A stretch of 64,000 bases of DNA from Nematopogon swammerdamellus (GCA_946902875.1 OX336339.1:2536397-2600396); one strand, 5' to 3'; positions 22,696 to 34,715 are shown, counted from the first letter of the stretch. Program-made: numbers and translations. Notes: generated by a model not told the origin, from the letters alone.

Positions 22696-23160
22696 TTATG
22701 GAACCTGACACGGTTGGCTACATCACCTACAACATCCGTGATGTCAGCCCATAACACAGGGTGGACTAGGTGCCATGTCAGTGCTTCCCTTCATTTCATG
22801 TCGGCTACACTAAACTGGACGGAAAACACGAACTATTTACATAGCCGTTTCGACCGACGTTTCGTTCAGTGCGTTGGTACCAACCCGGCCGGGATAAACC
22901 CTACCACCTAGTAAGGTAAGAAGGGAAGGGGCCTACAGTTTAACGTGGAATCCGAACCACGGTCAGCCTCCAACGGTCGAGCGGTCACCCATCCAATCAC
23001 TGACCGCGCTCAGCGTTGCTTAATAACAGTTGACTAACCAACCGCGCCACTGAGCTACCGAGGCTGACGAATTTTCTTATCCCTTAGTCGACTTTTACGA
23101 CATGCGACGGGGAGAGATGCAGTGGGGCTATTCTTTTTAAGTACCGACCCCACACGGTAA
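22696..23160 (-). repeat. Full SINE: H3 head + 5S/tRNA head + body
   Basis: Minus orientation; same three-part layout as 5889-6320: head CCGTGTGGGGTCGGTACTT at the right end, 5S/tRNA head at about 22960-23070, body and A-tail to 22696. Confidence 0.8.
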
Positions 23161-23749
23161 TAGCAGGTCCATTCTTTTGAATTTGTCTGACGAGATCCGT
23201 TTCTCGGAAATCGGCGGCGTGGCGGGCGGCGCGCGGCGGCTCGTGGTGGGTCGTAAAAGTCACGGGGACGGTCGTTAGTGAAGGAAGAAAGATAGTTTGT
23301 GGCTTGCAGTAGCGTCATTAGAGGGGGCGTATGAAGGGGCGCGGGGCGACAATATTAGGGGGCGGCTAATTATGCAGATTCATATCTGGCTCTATCATCA
23401 TTAGTCATTACAATATGCCACTCTATTTTAATGGCATTTAGTATTTATTTTAGTACGCTGATATATTTTATTCAAACGAAATAAAATTACGCGGGCGTGC
23501 GCTCAAAAAGGGTCAAGTGCGTAGTACCCGTAACCGACGAGCATGCATGAAGAACATTATGAGAGCGGAAGAGGCGGCAGAGGTGTGTCGGGAATTCGGG
23601 ATCGTGGCACGTGGAGATCCGTTGTCTCTGCCTACCCCACCGGGAAACAGTCGTGACGCTATATATGTATGTATGTACAAAAGAAAATGATACCCTACCT
23701 GAACTTAAACATTATACAATATTAATTAACAAAATATCTACAATTATTT

Positions 23750-24080
23750 GGGGCACCGTGTTGTGTGCCCTGGTACTTGAAAACCATAGGCCCACTGCAT
23801 CTCTCCCCGTGCATGTTGTAAAAGGCTTATTTAATTATTAAGGGATAAAGACACGATGCCGTCATAACGGGCAACAGGCTAGCCACCTTTCACCTTGGCA
23901 TGGCCCTTCCACATTCATGCAGCAGGTAACTTTACTTGCTGCTGAACAGTTTATCTTGTCCTAATATTTTGCTAAACGTGGAGATCGGTGTTTTGCTAAT
24001 TGTAATTCAACCGAGCTCTCGCAGTAGGACACCGATTACTCTGCTTACCCGATTGTCGGGCGGGATACAGCATGATGGTA
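23750..24080 (+). repeat. SINE: GTGGGG-type head on the second body
   Basis: Plus orientation, from the head (diverged GGCACCGTGTTGTGTG, then CCACTGCATCTCTCCCCGTG) to CCGATTGTCGGGCGGGATAC followed by a (TATG)n tail. Confidence 0.65.
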
Positions 24081-24456
24081 TGTATGTATGTATATCAGAT
24101 GAGCATGGAATGTATGTATGTTAGTATGTATTTAACTATTCATATTTAAGTTTATCTATCTTTTGTATTCCCGTACATCTGTCATATCATAATATTTAAA
24201 CTTCTCTTTCCGCCACTCACCTAGCAGTTATCATACCCCAAAGGTATCCTGTTAGAAAATGCCTAGAGGCATTAAGTGTTACCTTTTGCCCATATTCCAT
24301 TTGAGTGCAATAAATATATACAATACAATACAATACAATATTTAGGGCAAAGACGAAAGTCGAGAAGTAAGTCTAACATTATCAAGTTCAAGACAAATTT
24401 GCATTGTAATGTAACTTTGTTATTTTATTTAAAAATAAACTGAATTGTATTGTATA

Positions 24457-24925
24457 CAGAGTGTTTCAGGATAGGGTTTCGTAACTTCAGGGTTCGAATG
24501 GGGTTCATATTTGAAGACAAAAAGCTCTGAAACTTTTTCCCAGATTCGGTCATTTTATAGTACTTTTTGGTGAAAATTGTTTCATTGAGATTTGGTGGAC
24601 GGTTAACATCCGCCTTAAATAATAAAAATAAAATGACTAACTTACATGATTTAACTAGTAGAATTAGGTAAATTGCAAACACTTAAATTTGAATGACATC
24701 AAAAGAAAAAAAAGGGGACTGGACTAGGTAATTTCACTCCCTAGACCTAGACTATTGCCAAATCTCCCCATACTCACTGTCCATCGAGTTTTTATTACAA
24801 TTTTCAAATTTTGTATGAAAAAAAAAAATACGGAATTTCGATTGGAGTGATAAGGATTTTTTTCTTCTAATAATGAGAGTACTTTCTATTTCTGAAGTTT
24901 CTCAAGCCTATCCTGAAACACCCTG
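24457..24925. mobile_element. TA-flanked MITE with 19-bp TIRs
   Basis: Left end CAGAGTGTTTCAGGATAGG, right end complement of CAGGGTGTTTCAGGATAGG (one difference). TA sits immediately outside both ends, fitting a Tc1/mariner-type insertion. 469 bp, no transposase. Confidence 0.75.
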
Positions 24926-25309
24926 TATATTGATAGGCTTAGGTTTACTTCTCGCCTTTCGTCTTTGTTGCCCCTCTTGAAAAAAGCCTCGCTACGACAC
25001 TGTCGAATTGAAGCAAAACATGTTTGATAAACTATATACCTAAACATATATTTACCTAAATAGTAAACTAAATATGTGTACAGTGTACATATTATGTACC
25101 TACGAGAAAGTGGACGACATGCATGAATGAAAAATTATAATAAAAAATAAAACCGGCCAAGTTCGAGTCTGCCTCGCGCACCGCGGGTTCCGTACCACCA
25201 CAATTGACCGACTTTTATTATGTGTTATTTTACTTTAGAGTTTTCATTATAATCACACCAAGTTTGACGTTTTTACGATTTATTGCATATTTTATTACTT
25301 ACTAGCTAT

Positions 25310-25770
25310 TGCCCGCGGCTTCGCTTGCGTGAAATTCGTATTTAAAAAGATGAAAGTAAGTATAAGCCCGCTACCGTACCTTTATTTCGGCGCGCTGAAC
25401 AATTCGGTTTGTATGAGAGCCACAGTTTAGCGTAACCGGTACTGAATTTTATTTAGCACAAGCTGTGCCCGCGGCTCCGCCCGCTCTCATATTTCACTTC
25501 ACTGCTAACCTCATAAGCCATTTAGCGTGATAGTAAGTAGCCTATAGTTGATGGGAAGAATCAAGCTATCCGTAGAATTTTGTTTTATTAAAATCGGTTC
25601 AGTGGTTCTCGAGTTATAAGCGGACAGACAGACACTCAGACAGAAAGCAAACGTTGGATTTTATTATAGGTAAGGATATCCTGTGTCACGTGTAGCTAAA
25701 TGTACGTGTACTAAGTTTCATCGAATTCGGATGATCGTTTTAAGAGTTATGAAGGAACATACATACATAC
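25310..25770 (+). repeat. Two interspersed repeats, one nested in the other
   Basis: The CCCGCGGCTTCGCTTGCG family copy (25310-25457 and 25676-25770) is split by a reversed copy of the 220-bp 'ACCTATAATAAAATCC' repeat at 25457-25675. The second is therefore the younger. Confidence 0.75.
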
Positions 25771-25819
25771 ATAGATACATACATACAGAAAATATTAATA
25801 ATAATATTAATAATTAATA

Positions 25820-26245
25820 GTCGATATCGCCGTGCCGCACGATGGTAACCTCGTCAGTAAGGAAGCAGAGAAGATGTTAAAATATCTGGATCTGCAGCAC
25901 GAGGTTACCAAAATGTGGCCCGTCGACTCGACGATCGTTGTGCCCATAGTCGTTTCGGCGCATGGGCTGATAGCGAAGAGCCTCGACGACCACCTTGAGA
26001 GGCTCTCGCTGAGTGGTTGGGTCAAGGGCCAGATCCAGAAGGCAGCCCTGCTCGACACTGCACGCATCGTCCGGAGGTTCCTCTCTTTGGGACCCGACCA
26101 TCGGTAGCCTGGGCTCGCCCCGCCGCCGGTGGTGGAAACTCCATTTTTTTAAGGTTAATTTTGTATATGTTTTTAATGTTAGGTTTTTAATATGTACAAA
26201 GTTAGTTTTAAGATAATGTGTTAATAAAGATATTAATAATAGATT
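25820..26245 (+). pseudogene. 5'-truncated RLE-type LINE, copy 1
   Basis: Near-identical to 26619-27040 (Asp/Leu-rich end of the restriction-like endonuclease domain, stop, 3' UTR, TTAATAAAG end). The 5' break falls right after an ATTAATAATTAATA run. This fits the TAA-repeat target preference known for Dong/R4-type elements. Confidence 0.7.
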
Positions 26246-26258
26246 ATTATTATTAGAG

Positions 26259-26906
26259 GTTGTCAAGACGAACAACTATAGGAGACACATAATGAAGGAC
26301 GGGACCATTGACATCTGCCGCGCCTGCCACCAACCTGGCGAGTCCCTCAGACATGTGATTTCCGGTTGTTCGCAGCTTGCCAACACCGAGTATTTGCATA
26401 GACACAACCTAGTAGCCAGGATTATCCACCAGCAACTTGCCTTAAAGTTCAACCTTGTAGGTACCGAAGTGCCTTACTATAAGTACAATCCGCCGCCAGT
26501 TCTCGAGAACGGCCATGTCACACTCTACTGGGACCGGTCCATTATTACAGATAGGACTATTCTCGCGAATAGACCTGATATTGTGATAGTGGACCGGGAG
26601 GCGAGGCGCGCAACGCTCGTCGATATCGCCGTGCCGCACGATGGTAACCTCGTCAGTAAGGAAGCAGAGAAGATGCTGAAGTATCTAGATCTGCAGCACG
26701 AGGTTACCAAAATGTGGCCCGTCGACTCGACGATCGTTGTGCCCATAGTCGTTTCGGCGCATGGGCTGATAGCGAAGAGCCTCGACGACCACCTTGAGAG
26801 GCTCTCGCTGAGTGGTTGGGTCAAGGGCCAGATCCAGAAGGCAGCCCTGCTCGACACTGCACGCATCGTCCGGAGGTTCCTCTCTTTGGGATCCGATCAT
26901 CGGTAG
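26259..26906 (+). pseudogene. 5'-truncated RLE-type LINE (Dong/R4-like), copy 2
   Basis: An open frame of about 215 codons with no proper 5' end. It reads CRACHQPGESLRHVISGC, a CCHC knuckle, followed by RPDIVIVDREARRATLVDI, which fits the PD-(D/E)xK restriction-like endonuclease of R2/R4-type non-LTR elements, and later EAEKMLKYLDL. Such elements use this domain to nick the target and prime reverse transcription. The RT domain is missing. The insertion lies in an ATTATTATTATTAG run. 3' UTR to about 27040. Confidence 0.75.
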
Positions 26907-27126
26907 CTTGGGCTCGCCCCGCCGCCGGTGGTGGAAACTCCATTTTTTTAAGGTTAATTTTGTATATGTTTTTTATGTTAGGTTTTGAATATGTACAAAA
27001 TTAGTTTTAAGAATATGTGTTAATAAAGCAATATTAATAAATCGTTAATTTAGTTTTAGTATCATACATAGAGTCTATAAACTCAGTATCTCAAACTCAT
27101 AAAGCAAAGTATACTTAACTTACTCC

Positions 27127-27180
27127 ACAAAGAGTTTGTATTACGTCGCGGAGCGCAGCGACGTAATACGAACTCTTTGT
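27127..27180. repeat. 23-bp inverted repeat hairpin, 8-nt loop
   Basis: Arms 27127-27149 and 27158-27180 (ACAAAGAGTTTGTATTACGT… ) differ at one position. The loop is GGAGCGCA. Confidence 0.8.
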
Positions 27181-27217
27181 TACTCCATCATGACCATCCC
27201 TTACATCCTTCCTTCCT

Positions 27218-27650
27218 TACCTATAATAAAATCCAACGTCTGCTTTCTGTCTGTCTGAGTGTCTGTCTGTCCGCTTATAACTCGAGAACCACTGAACCGA
27301 TTTTAATAAAACAAAATTCTACGGATAGCTTGATTCTTCCCATCAACTATAGGCTACTTACTATCACGCTAAATAGCTTATGAGGTTAGCAGTGAAGTGA
27401 AATATGAGAGCGGGCGGAGCCGCGGGCACAGCTTGTACCTATAATAAAATCCAACGTCTGCTTTCTGTCTGAGTGTCTGTCTGTCCGCTTATAACTCGAG
27501 AACCACTGAACCGATTTTAATAAAACAAAATTCTACGGATAGCTTGATTCTTCCCATCAACTATAGGCTACTTACTATCACGCTAAATGGTTTATGACGT
27601 TAGCAGTGAAGTGAAATATGAGAGCGGGCGGAGCCGCGGGCACAGCTTGT
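27218..27650 (+). repeat. Two head-to-tail copies of a 215-bp repeat
   Basis: Units at about 27221-27436 and 27437-27650, each ACCTATAATAAAATCCAACG to GGGCACAGCTTGTA, with only a few differences. Confidence 0.8.
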
Positions 27651-27769
27651 AATTAATAATTATGTAAACCCACCTATTGATATTGATGCACTTACGTTTC
27701 TCGTAAGCCATGGTTTACGAGAAATATCAATTTGGAAGAAACCGATTGTTGGTATGCTACGCCTTAAAC

Positions 27770-28095
27770 TTGTACCGTGTAAGGCCGGTACTTTAAAAGA
27801 ATAGCCCCACTGCATCTCTCCCCGTGTATGTCGTAAAAGGCGACTAAGGAATATGACTCCCTTCTTATATTACTCGGTGGTAGGGTTTAACCCGCCCGGG
27901 TCGGTACCACCGCACTGAATGAAAGGTCGGTCGAAACGGCTATGTAAATAGTTTGCGTTTTCCGTCCAGTTCAGTGTAGCCGGCACGACCGAAGGGAAGC
28001 ACTGACGTGGCACCAAGTTCACCCCGGTGTTATGGGCTGACATCACGGATGTTGTAGGTGATGTAGCCAACCGTGTCAGTTTCCATAAAAAAATT
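27770..28095 (+). repeat. SINE (H3 head + shared body), plus orientation
   Basis: CCGTGTAAGGCCGGTACTTT, CTCTCCCCGTGTATGTCG, GGTGGTAGGGTTTAACCCGC to AGTTTCCATAAAAAAA: a clean head-to-A-tail copy, reverse complement of 4709-5037. Confidence 0.85.
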
Positions 28096-28249
28096 AAAAG
28101 AAATAAAAACTAAATCTGAACGTAGGTAGAATAAATAGAATACTTATATCATTATTATATTATGTATTCTACCTATAATAATACATAACTGAAGTCAGCC
28201 ATGCATGCATCCTACATATTATATCCTCGTAGATACCTCTAGACATGTT

Positions 28250-28760
28250 TTTTTATTTTTGTTTTTATGGTAACTGACACGGATGGCTAACATCACCTAA
28301 GTACTACATCCGTGATGTCAGCCGATAACACCTTGGTGAACTAGGCCCCATTTCAGTGCTTCCCTTCGTGTCGGCTACACTGAACTGGACGAAAAACACG
28401 AACTATTTAAATGGCCGTTTTCGACCGACCTTTCATTCGGTGCGGTGGTATCAACCCGGGCGGGATAAACCCTACCACCTAGTGAGGTAAGAAGGAAAGG
28501 GACTACAGTTTTACGTGGAATCCGAACCACGGTCGAGCGGTCACCCATCCATCCACTGACCGCGCCCAGCAGTGGGAGCACAAATGCGTCGATAAGCCTA
28601 TATCGATCGATAAACATCTGTTTGCTTCGTTCGACGAAGTAGAATAGAAGAAGACGAATAGATGTTTATCGATCGATATAGGCTTATCGACGCATTTGTG
28701 CTCCCGCTGCAGGTGTGCCTATGATCCGAACGACAGTCGACAATCCGCACCACTGAGCTA
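28250..28760 (-). repeat. SINE split by a 46-bp inverted repeat
   Basis: Body from GGTAACTGACACGGATGG to ACTGACCGCGCCCAGC (28250-28570); the head end resumes near 28735-28765 (ACCACTGAGCTATACCAC). Between them lies the inverted repeat at 28574-28705. Confidence 0.7.
28574..28705. repeat. 46-bp perfect inverted repeat, 40-nt spacer
   Basis: Arms 28574-28619 (GGGAGCACAAATGCGTCGAT…) and 28660-28705; the spacer itself contains CTTCGTTCGACGAAG. Confidence 0.85.
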
Positions 28761-28769
28761 TACCACACC

Positions 28770-29500
28770 GAGGATATATAGGTACGAGACATAGACGATA
28801 TAAAAGATACGTGTATGCGAGTACAGTTAAAACGTTTTTATAAAACAATTATTCAGTCAAATAAACGATCAAGTAGGTATTTAAAATTAGTATTACTTGA
28901 CTATTATAGAGTGGGATGAAAAAATCTCAACAAGGCGCATTTTTTTCCGTCCAGTTTAAGATGACCTCATACTTTTTTTAAGCGCTATGTAGGTAGTTAG
29001 ACCAGCAATTAATTACAAAGTAATCTCTGAGTCATAATTCATTTGAGTGAATTTTTAATTATTGGTTAATCCAATAAAATGAATATTGTATATTAATGTC
29101 GACTGTAGAAGCTAGGTATAGTAAATTCGTTCTAAAATTGAGATATTTTATAAAAAAAACATATATTTTTAGACGTTAAATAAACATTAATTGTTGTGTA
29201 ATTATTCATTTTAAAACCACTGAATAATTATTATTAGTCAGGATCATTCCTATAATAGTGCACTACTCTAGAACTGTTTGTTCTTTAGAATCATCTCAAA
29301 AAGTAGTGTTTAGATCACAGATGTTTATATTAACGGAAAGCAACTGCATTCTGTAAAAAAATATTGGCCTTATCATGTTCCTTTTGCAACATAGCGAGTG
29401 AGTTCAGCGATCATGCGATCGCGATTCGCGACAGATGCAATTTTTTCTCATATCATTCATTACTGTCGTGTATCTTACATAATAATTTATAAGATACTAT
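28770..29500. other. No feature recognised
   Basis: AT-rich unique sequence, no long open frame. Confidence 0.5.
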
Positions 29501-29904
29501 TTGGGTGGATCAACTTTTTCTTGTAACGTAAAAACCAGCTGCAAAGTCAAATAAAAGAAAATTTTAATTGCAATTTATTAATTAGTTGAAAATCAATAAG
29601 TATAAAATATTCAGGTTTATAATAAATAACCAATTGAAAAAAAAAGTAGAGAACTATTCAAAAAAAAAAAATTCCAAAACTTGTAGCGGTGACCCAGGGG
29701 ACTATTATGTCCCCAGTTTTGTATGGAAAAGAGGGGTTGTCCTCAGGGTAACCAATCTTTACTCAAAATTCTTTGTGCAGCTTCTTTCTTATTGATCAAT
29801 TACTTATCTGAGAGTTGCTGTAACTATTAAAATAAGGTAGTATCAAGGTAAATATCCTTTTTTTCAGACAGATACCAAAAACAAGAAAAAGTTGATCCAC
29901 CCAA
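29501..29904. mobile_element. MITE with 24-bp perfect TIRs
   Basis: Ends TTGGGTGGATCAACTTTTTC… (29501-29524) and its exact complement (29881-29904). No target duplication recognised. No transposase. Confidence 0.75.
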
Positions 29905-30519
29905 GTTTTGTTCATCAACAAAACTTTCTAAATTAGGGTGATGGCACTTTTTATTGACTCTTATTAAATTTGGTAGATCATAAATCATAATGTTTCATTT
30001 TTTCGCGTACCACTAGTGGTACGCGTACCAGAGATTGAGAGCCGCTCGTGTATAGTATGGTTCCACCAAGCGTGCGCTGCTGCTGGCTACTCGACCCACT
30101 GCGTAGTCAATTGCTCTCCGCGGTGACAGCTATTTATATTTGTGCTTTCGGCAGCTCCAGCTAATTGCGGAGAAATCAATACGGCGGTGGAGGAACTATT
30201 TCCACGCCACCACGTGACGTCCACGCTAACCGGCGCGGCCGCGGCGACTTTCAAATGTGGAACAGGAGAGAAAAACGAAATATTTAATGTGCTTCAACCG
30301 TCCCGTCCGCTATCGACGTCCCACGCGTTTGGTTCAATAATTTTAGTTGACTTTGTTGAGTGATCGATCGATTTGTACATATTGTACATAAGTTGTAAAA
30401 TACTGAACCGGTATCACCGCATTACATCTATAGTTCGAGATTTTATTGAGGTTTGTCAACATATAGTTAATACATTAACAATGAAAAAAAAACTAAAATT
30501 AACACCTATTAAATAAAAA

Positions 30520-30775
30520 AGGGATAAGGACAAGATGCCGTGCTAAAGGGCGACAGGCTCGCCACCTCTCACCTTGGCACGGTACTTCCACCGAGTCATG
30601 CAGCAGGTGGGTCTTCGTGCCTTACTTGCTGCTTGATCGATTTAATCTTGTTCGAATACTTTGCGAAACGTGGTGGTCGGTGTTGTGCTGTAATTGACCA
30701 GAGTACTTGCAGCACAACACCGATTACTCTGCTTACCCCGATTATCGGGATTCAGCGTGTGTGATATGTATGTAT
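30520..30775 (+). repeat. SINE second body, plus orientation
   Basis: AAGGGATAAGGACAAGATGC to ATTATCGGGATTCAGCGTG, then (TATG)n. The GTGGGG head is missing. Confidence 0.7.
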
Positions 30776-31099
30776 GTAAATAAAAAAAATTTCATCCATC
30801 TCCGCCGACTCCCCCACCGTACCCAAAACACTAGCCGCGTTGCCCCTTTGAATCTCCAGCCCAATTCGCTGGAGAAAAAAAGATTTGGCGCGGCGGGCGG
30901 GGCGCGGCGCGGCGGTCGCCCGACTTTTCTATTAACAATACTGTGTAATACACATTTGTCGATTGTCAGGAAACGGCGGCGTGCGGTATGTATGTACATA
31001 GATAATTTAATTAAACCCCACCTAAAACGAAACTAAAAAAAAAATCTTCAAATGTATACCGCACCTTCCTGACCCTGACAAATACCATCAAATACGTAA

Positions 31100-31820
31100 G
31101 TACAGTGTACCTACACTACACCGGCACCACCGGTGCTCCCACGCTCGACTTAAAACGTTTTTTTTTAACTCTGAACAACATTTCAATTAATCAAATTTTT
31201 TGCTTCTTTGCTTCAAGGATCTAAACAGGTGTCTCCAATCTCTTTCAGTTCAGAGCCACATTTTGTAGTATAAGACACATCGTGGGATAGATTGGACTAG
31301 TCTCTTTAAATAAAAAAGCGGTCAAGTGCCAGTCGAACTCGAGGGGAGAGGGTTCCGCACCATTCCGTTTTCCTTGAGAACTTTAAGACTTAAGACGGGA
31401 CGGAAGTTAACTTTCTCCATACAAAATCGTCTTTCGGAATTTATGTTTTTACCCCCCTAAACTTATCAGATTTTTACAATTCTTGTTTTGTTGTAATAAG
31501 GACAGTCGAATCTACGTTGTAATATCTAAAGTGATGATGACTCAATAAAAATTAATGAACTTCATGACATCAAAAAATACAAAAAAACAATTTTTTTTCG
31601 GTCCAAATAAAATTTTTAGCTCCGTTGTTGTAGGTAGGTATATTTCATCTAAACAAAATTTCAATTACAGGGACGTAGATTGGACTGTCCTTAAGACAAG
31701 AAAAAAAAAGGAAAATAAGGTTTAGGGGGCTAGAAAACATAAATAGACCTGTAGCGCTAGGATTTTTGGTTTCAAAAATATTAAAGTTGTTTATTTGTCG
31801 CATATAGTTTCCGAACCATT
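31100..31820. other. No feature recognised
   Basis: AT-rich; a partial (GTCT)n-family 3' end (GCGGTCAAGTGCCAGTCGAA) near 31315. No coding signal. Confidence 0.45.
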
Positions 31821-31829
31821 TGCCCAACC

Positions 31830-32420
31830 TAATATATTAGTTTGTGTCATCCTAGGAATTTGCATACGTAGAAATTTAGGTATTTGTCTTTTAGATCAGT
31901 ATTGGACGAAAAGAAAATTAGAAAAGAAAATTTTACTTTCATGATAATATTGAAGTAGTAACCGATGTGCAAAAACATTTTGTGTCATCTCTGTCCACGG
32001 AAATCCTTAAATTTAACCAGTACCTAATACATCGCGCAAATAGCTCTAAAAGAATATTAGAAAAGGTTAAATAGGTGTTACGCGTTTTAGAGTACTGATA
32101 TCTGTTGTTCAAAATATTTTGTGTCGAATTCATCCACGACATTTATAGATATTTAATATTTTTATTACAACAACCTCTAAAAGCCACAAAAGAAAATACG
32201 GGCTGTTAGAGTTTACGTCTTTTTGATTATTATGGCGTAACAAAACACTATTCATAATTTGTGTCGTTTTTATCCACGGAATTTTATTATTTGTAAAAAA
32301 AACACTAACTTCGCATGAAGTGCGAGCGCGGGGAATAGCGCGGGCGCGGGCGGCGGGGCGGCGGGCGAGGCGAGCGAGCAATCGAGGCACGCGCACGCGG
32401 GTCGTTCAGCCAGCCATACC
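31830..32420. repeat. Degenerate ~140-bp tandem repeat beside a GC-rich core
   Basis: TTTGTGTC followed after 6-10 bases by TCCACGG/A recurs at about 31843, 31978, 32118 and 32259. The last unit abuts a GC-rich block (GAAGTGCGAGCGCGGGGA, GGCGAGGCGAGCGAGC). The same GC block lies at 39075-39160, there with the repeats on the other side in the other direction. Confidence 0.55.
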
Positions 32421-32616
32421 ATAGTTAAACCACACAAGTTAGCCGTCTTCATACAAACGCGCCGATTTCGCACTCACACAAGCGCGCGCCTGCGCACGCT
32501 GTCTGTACACAACCACTACATGCATTCTCACCTTCCCTCGCGAGTAGTCAGTGATGGTTGCCCAGCACTCGATTTTTGAAGTGAAATCTTTAGCGGCGCT
32601 TGGCATTTATTTCAAA

Positions 32617-32735
32617 ATGAATGTAGGGTTCCGTAACAAATGCATGTCTGTCCATTCTACTAAGTTCTGCAAAATGAATGTAGGGTTCCGTAACAAATGC
32701 CTGTCTGTCCGTTCTACTAAATTTAACATAATTAT
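32617..32735 (+). repeat. Tandem pair of ~60-bp units
   Basis: AAAATGAATGTAGGGTTCCG, TAACAAATGCMTGTCTGTCC, TTCTACTAA occurs twice head to tail; derived from a (GTCT)n-family start. Confidence 0.75.
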
Positions 32736-32764
32736 TTATTTATTTATTTTTGTTCTGTTATATT

Positions 32765-33065
32765 TTACCATGTGGGGCCGGTACTAAAAAAGAATAGCCC
32801 CACTGCATCTCTCCCCATACATGTCGTAACAGGCGACTAAGGGATAAGAACGAGATGCCGTGCTAAAGGGCGACAGACTCGCCACCTCTCACCTTGGCAC
32901 GGTACTTCCACCGAGGTGGGTCTTTGTGCCTTACTTGCTGCTCGATCGGTTGAATCTTGTTGGAATGCTTTGCGGAACGTGGTGGTCGGTGTTGTGCTGT
33001 AATTTACCAGAGGTCGTGCAGCACAACACCGATTACTCTGCTTACCCCGACTGCCGCGATTCAGC
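32765..33065 (+). repeat. SINE: GTGGGG head on the second body
   Basis: ACCATGTGGGGCCGGTACT to GACTGCCGCGATTCAGCGTG. The pyrimidine tract begins directly after it, perhaps grown from its tail. Confidence 0.75.
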
Positions 33066-33075
33066 GTGTTTTTTA

Positions 33076-33665
33076 TTGACTCTCTCTCTCTCTCTCTCGC
33101 TCTCTTTCTCTCTCTCTCTCACTCTTTCTCTCTCTCACTCTTTCTCGCTCTCTCACTCTTTCTCTCTCTCTCACTCTTTCTCTCTCTCTCTCGCTCTTTC
33201 TCTCTCTCTCACTCTTTCTCTCTCTCTCACTCTTTCTCTCTCTCTCACTCTTTCTCTCTCTCTCACTCTTTCTCTCTCTCTCACTCTTTCTCTCTCTCAC
33301 TCTGTCTCTCTCTCTATCTCTGTCTCTATCTCTGTCTCTCTCTCTCTATCTCTGTATCTCTCTCTATCTCTGTCTCTCTCTCTATCTCTGTCTCTCTCTC
33401 TCTATGTCTGTCTCTCTTTCTATCTCTGTCTCTCTTTCTATCTCTGTCTCTCTTTCTATCTCTGTCTCTCTTTCTATCTCTGTCTCTTTCTCTATCTCTC
33501 TCTCTTTCTATCTCTCTATCTTTCTATCTCTCTCTCTTTCTATCTCTCTCTCCCTTTCTATCTCCCTCTCTCTTTCTATCTCTCCCTCTCTTTTTATCTC
33601 TTTTTCTATCTCTCTCTCTCTCTCTTTCTATCTCTCCCTCTCTTTTTATCTCTTTTCCTATCTCT
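33076..33665. repeat. 590-bp CT-rich simple-sequence tract
   Basis: Nearly pure pyrimidine: (CT)n, then (CTCTCACTCTTT)n near 33120-33300, then (CTCTATCTCTGT)n and (TTTCTATCTCTC)n. Long Leu/Ser-rich open frames across it are composition artefacts. Confidence 0.92.
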
Positions 33666-33904
33666 CTCTTTGGAATTGCATTTCCACCATAATGGGCTCA
33701 CTACCTGTCAATTGTGTTAGTGTTGTGAGTTGTGACATCCCTGGTGGCTCGGCGCAGCGTAGGTAGTTATTTTAAAAATTGGCTCCAGTTATCTTACTCG
33801 TCTCATTTTACTATGGCCATACGCGGGGCGCGCGTTGCGTTGCGTGGCGCGGTGCGAGTTGCGACGTGCGTGCGTTATCTATCATATCAATTATCAATCT
33901 ATTA

Positions 33905-34250
33905 TTATTACTAATAATAAATCTGTAAGGGATGGTCATGGAGTAAGTTACTTTGTTTTAGGAAATATTGAGTTTGTAGCCTCTATGTATGATACTAAAG
34001 CTAAATTGACGATTTTGAGAAATCTTTTCTGTATGTATGTATGTATGTATGTATGTATGTTCCGCCATAACTCTTAAGCCGATTATCCGAATTCGATGAA
34101 ACTTTGTACAAGCACATTTAACTAAGTATACGGGACACAGCTTGGAACACAGGATAGGCTACATAAAATTCAGTTCCGGTTACGCTAAGATGTGGCTCTC
34201 ATACAAATCGAATTGTTCCGCGCGCAAAATAAAGGTATGCAGCGGCGGAC
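33905..34250 (-). repeat. CCGCGG-family interspersed repeat with (TATG)n
   Basis: Reverse of the 3090-3335 family: GGGATGGTCATGGAGTAAGT, (TATG)n at 34031-34060, CCGCCATAACTCTTAAGCC to ATTGTTCCGCGCGCAA. Confidence 0.7.
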
Positions 34251-34636
34251 GGCTGGCGGAGGTCCGGGGCGCGGCGCTGCGGGAGGGCGAGTGGTTCTAA
34301 TAGCGCACCAGGCTGCCGCGCTGCCACGCGGTGTGTGTATGCATTGTCTCGAGCAGTTTCTTATTTAATTCCATTTCATAATATTATGTAGATTTACTTC
34401 GTTGGGTATCTATTTGATTAATTTTAGGTGCAAACCTATGTAAAAAAATGTGTTGTTGCGAATCGATGTTGAAGTCGAGCGGATATTTACTTAACTGAAG
34501 TTCCTATTTGATTTAAGTTAATTGATCGTGTGTTTATTATATTGTACGTAGTGTAGTATGCGCGCAATATTAGCGAACAGATTCTTATTTTTACCCGACT
34601 ACGGCGAAGCGAGAAGGAAGGTTATGTGTTTGACCG

Positions 34637-34715
34637 GTATGTATGTATGTATGTATGTATGTATGTATGTATGTATGTATGTATGTATCTATGTATGTAT
34701 GTATGTATGTATGCA
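34637..34715. repeat. (TATG)n microsatellite
   Basis: About 19 tetramers with one CTA interruption. Open frames of Met-Tyr-Val-Cys across it are artefacts. Confidence 0.92.

Noticed and set aside
30742..31036. Overlapping ~100-codon ORFs in GC-rich sequence
   Set aside because: Open on both strands because of composition; no motif or splice sites.
32860..33766. Long Leu/Ser-rich open frames in all phases
   Set aside because: They exist because the CT tract has no stop codons; no start context, splice site or conserved motif.
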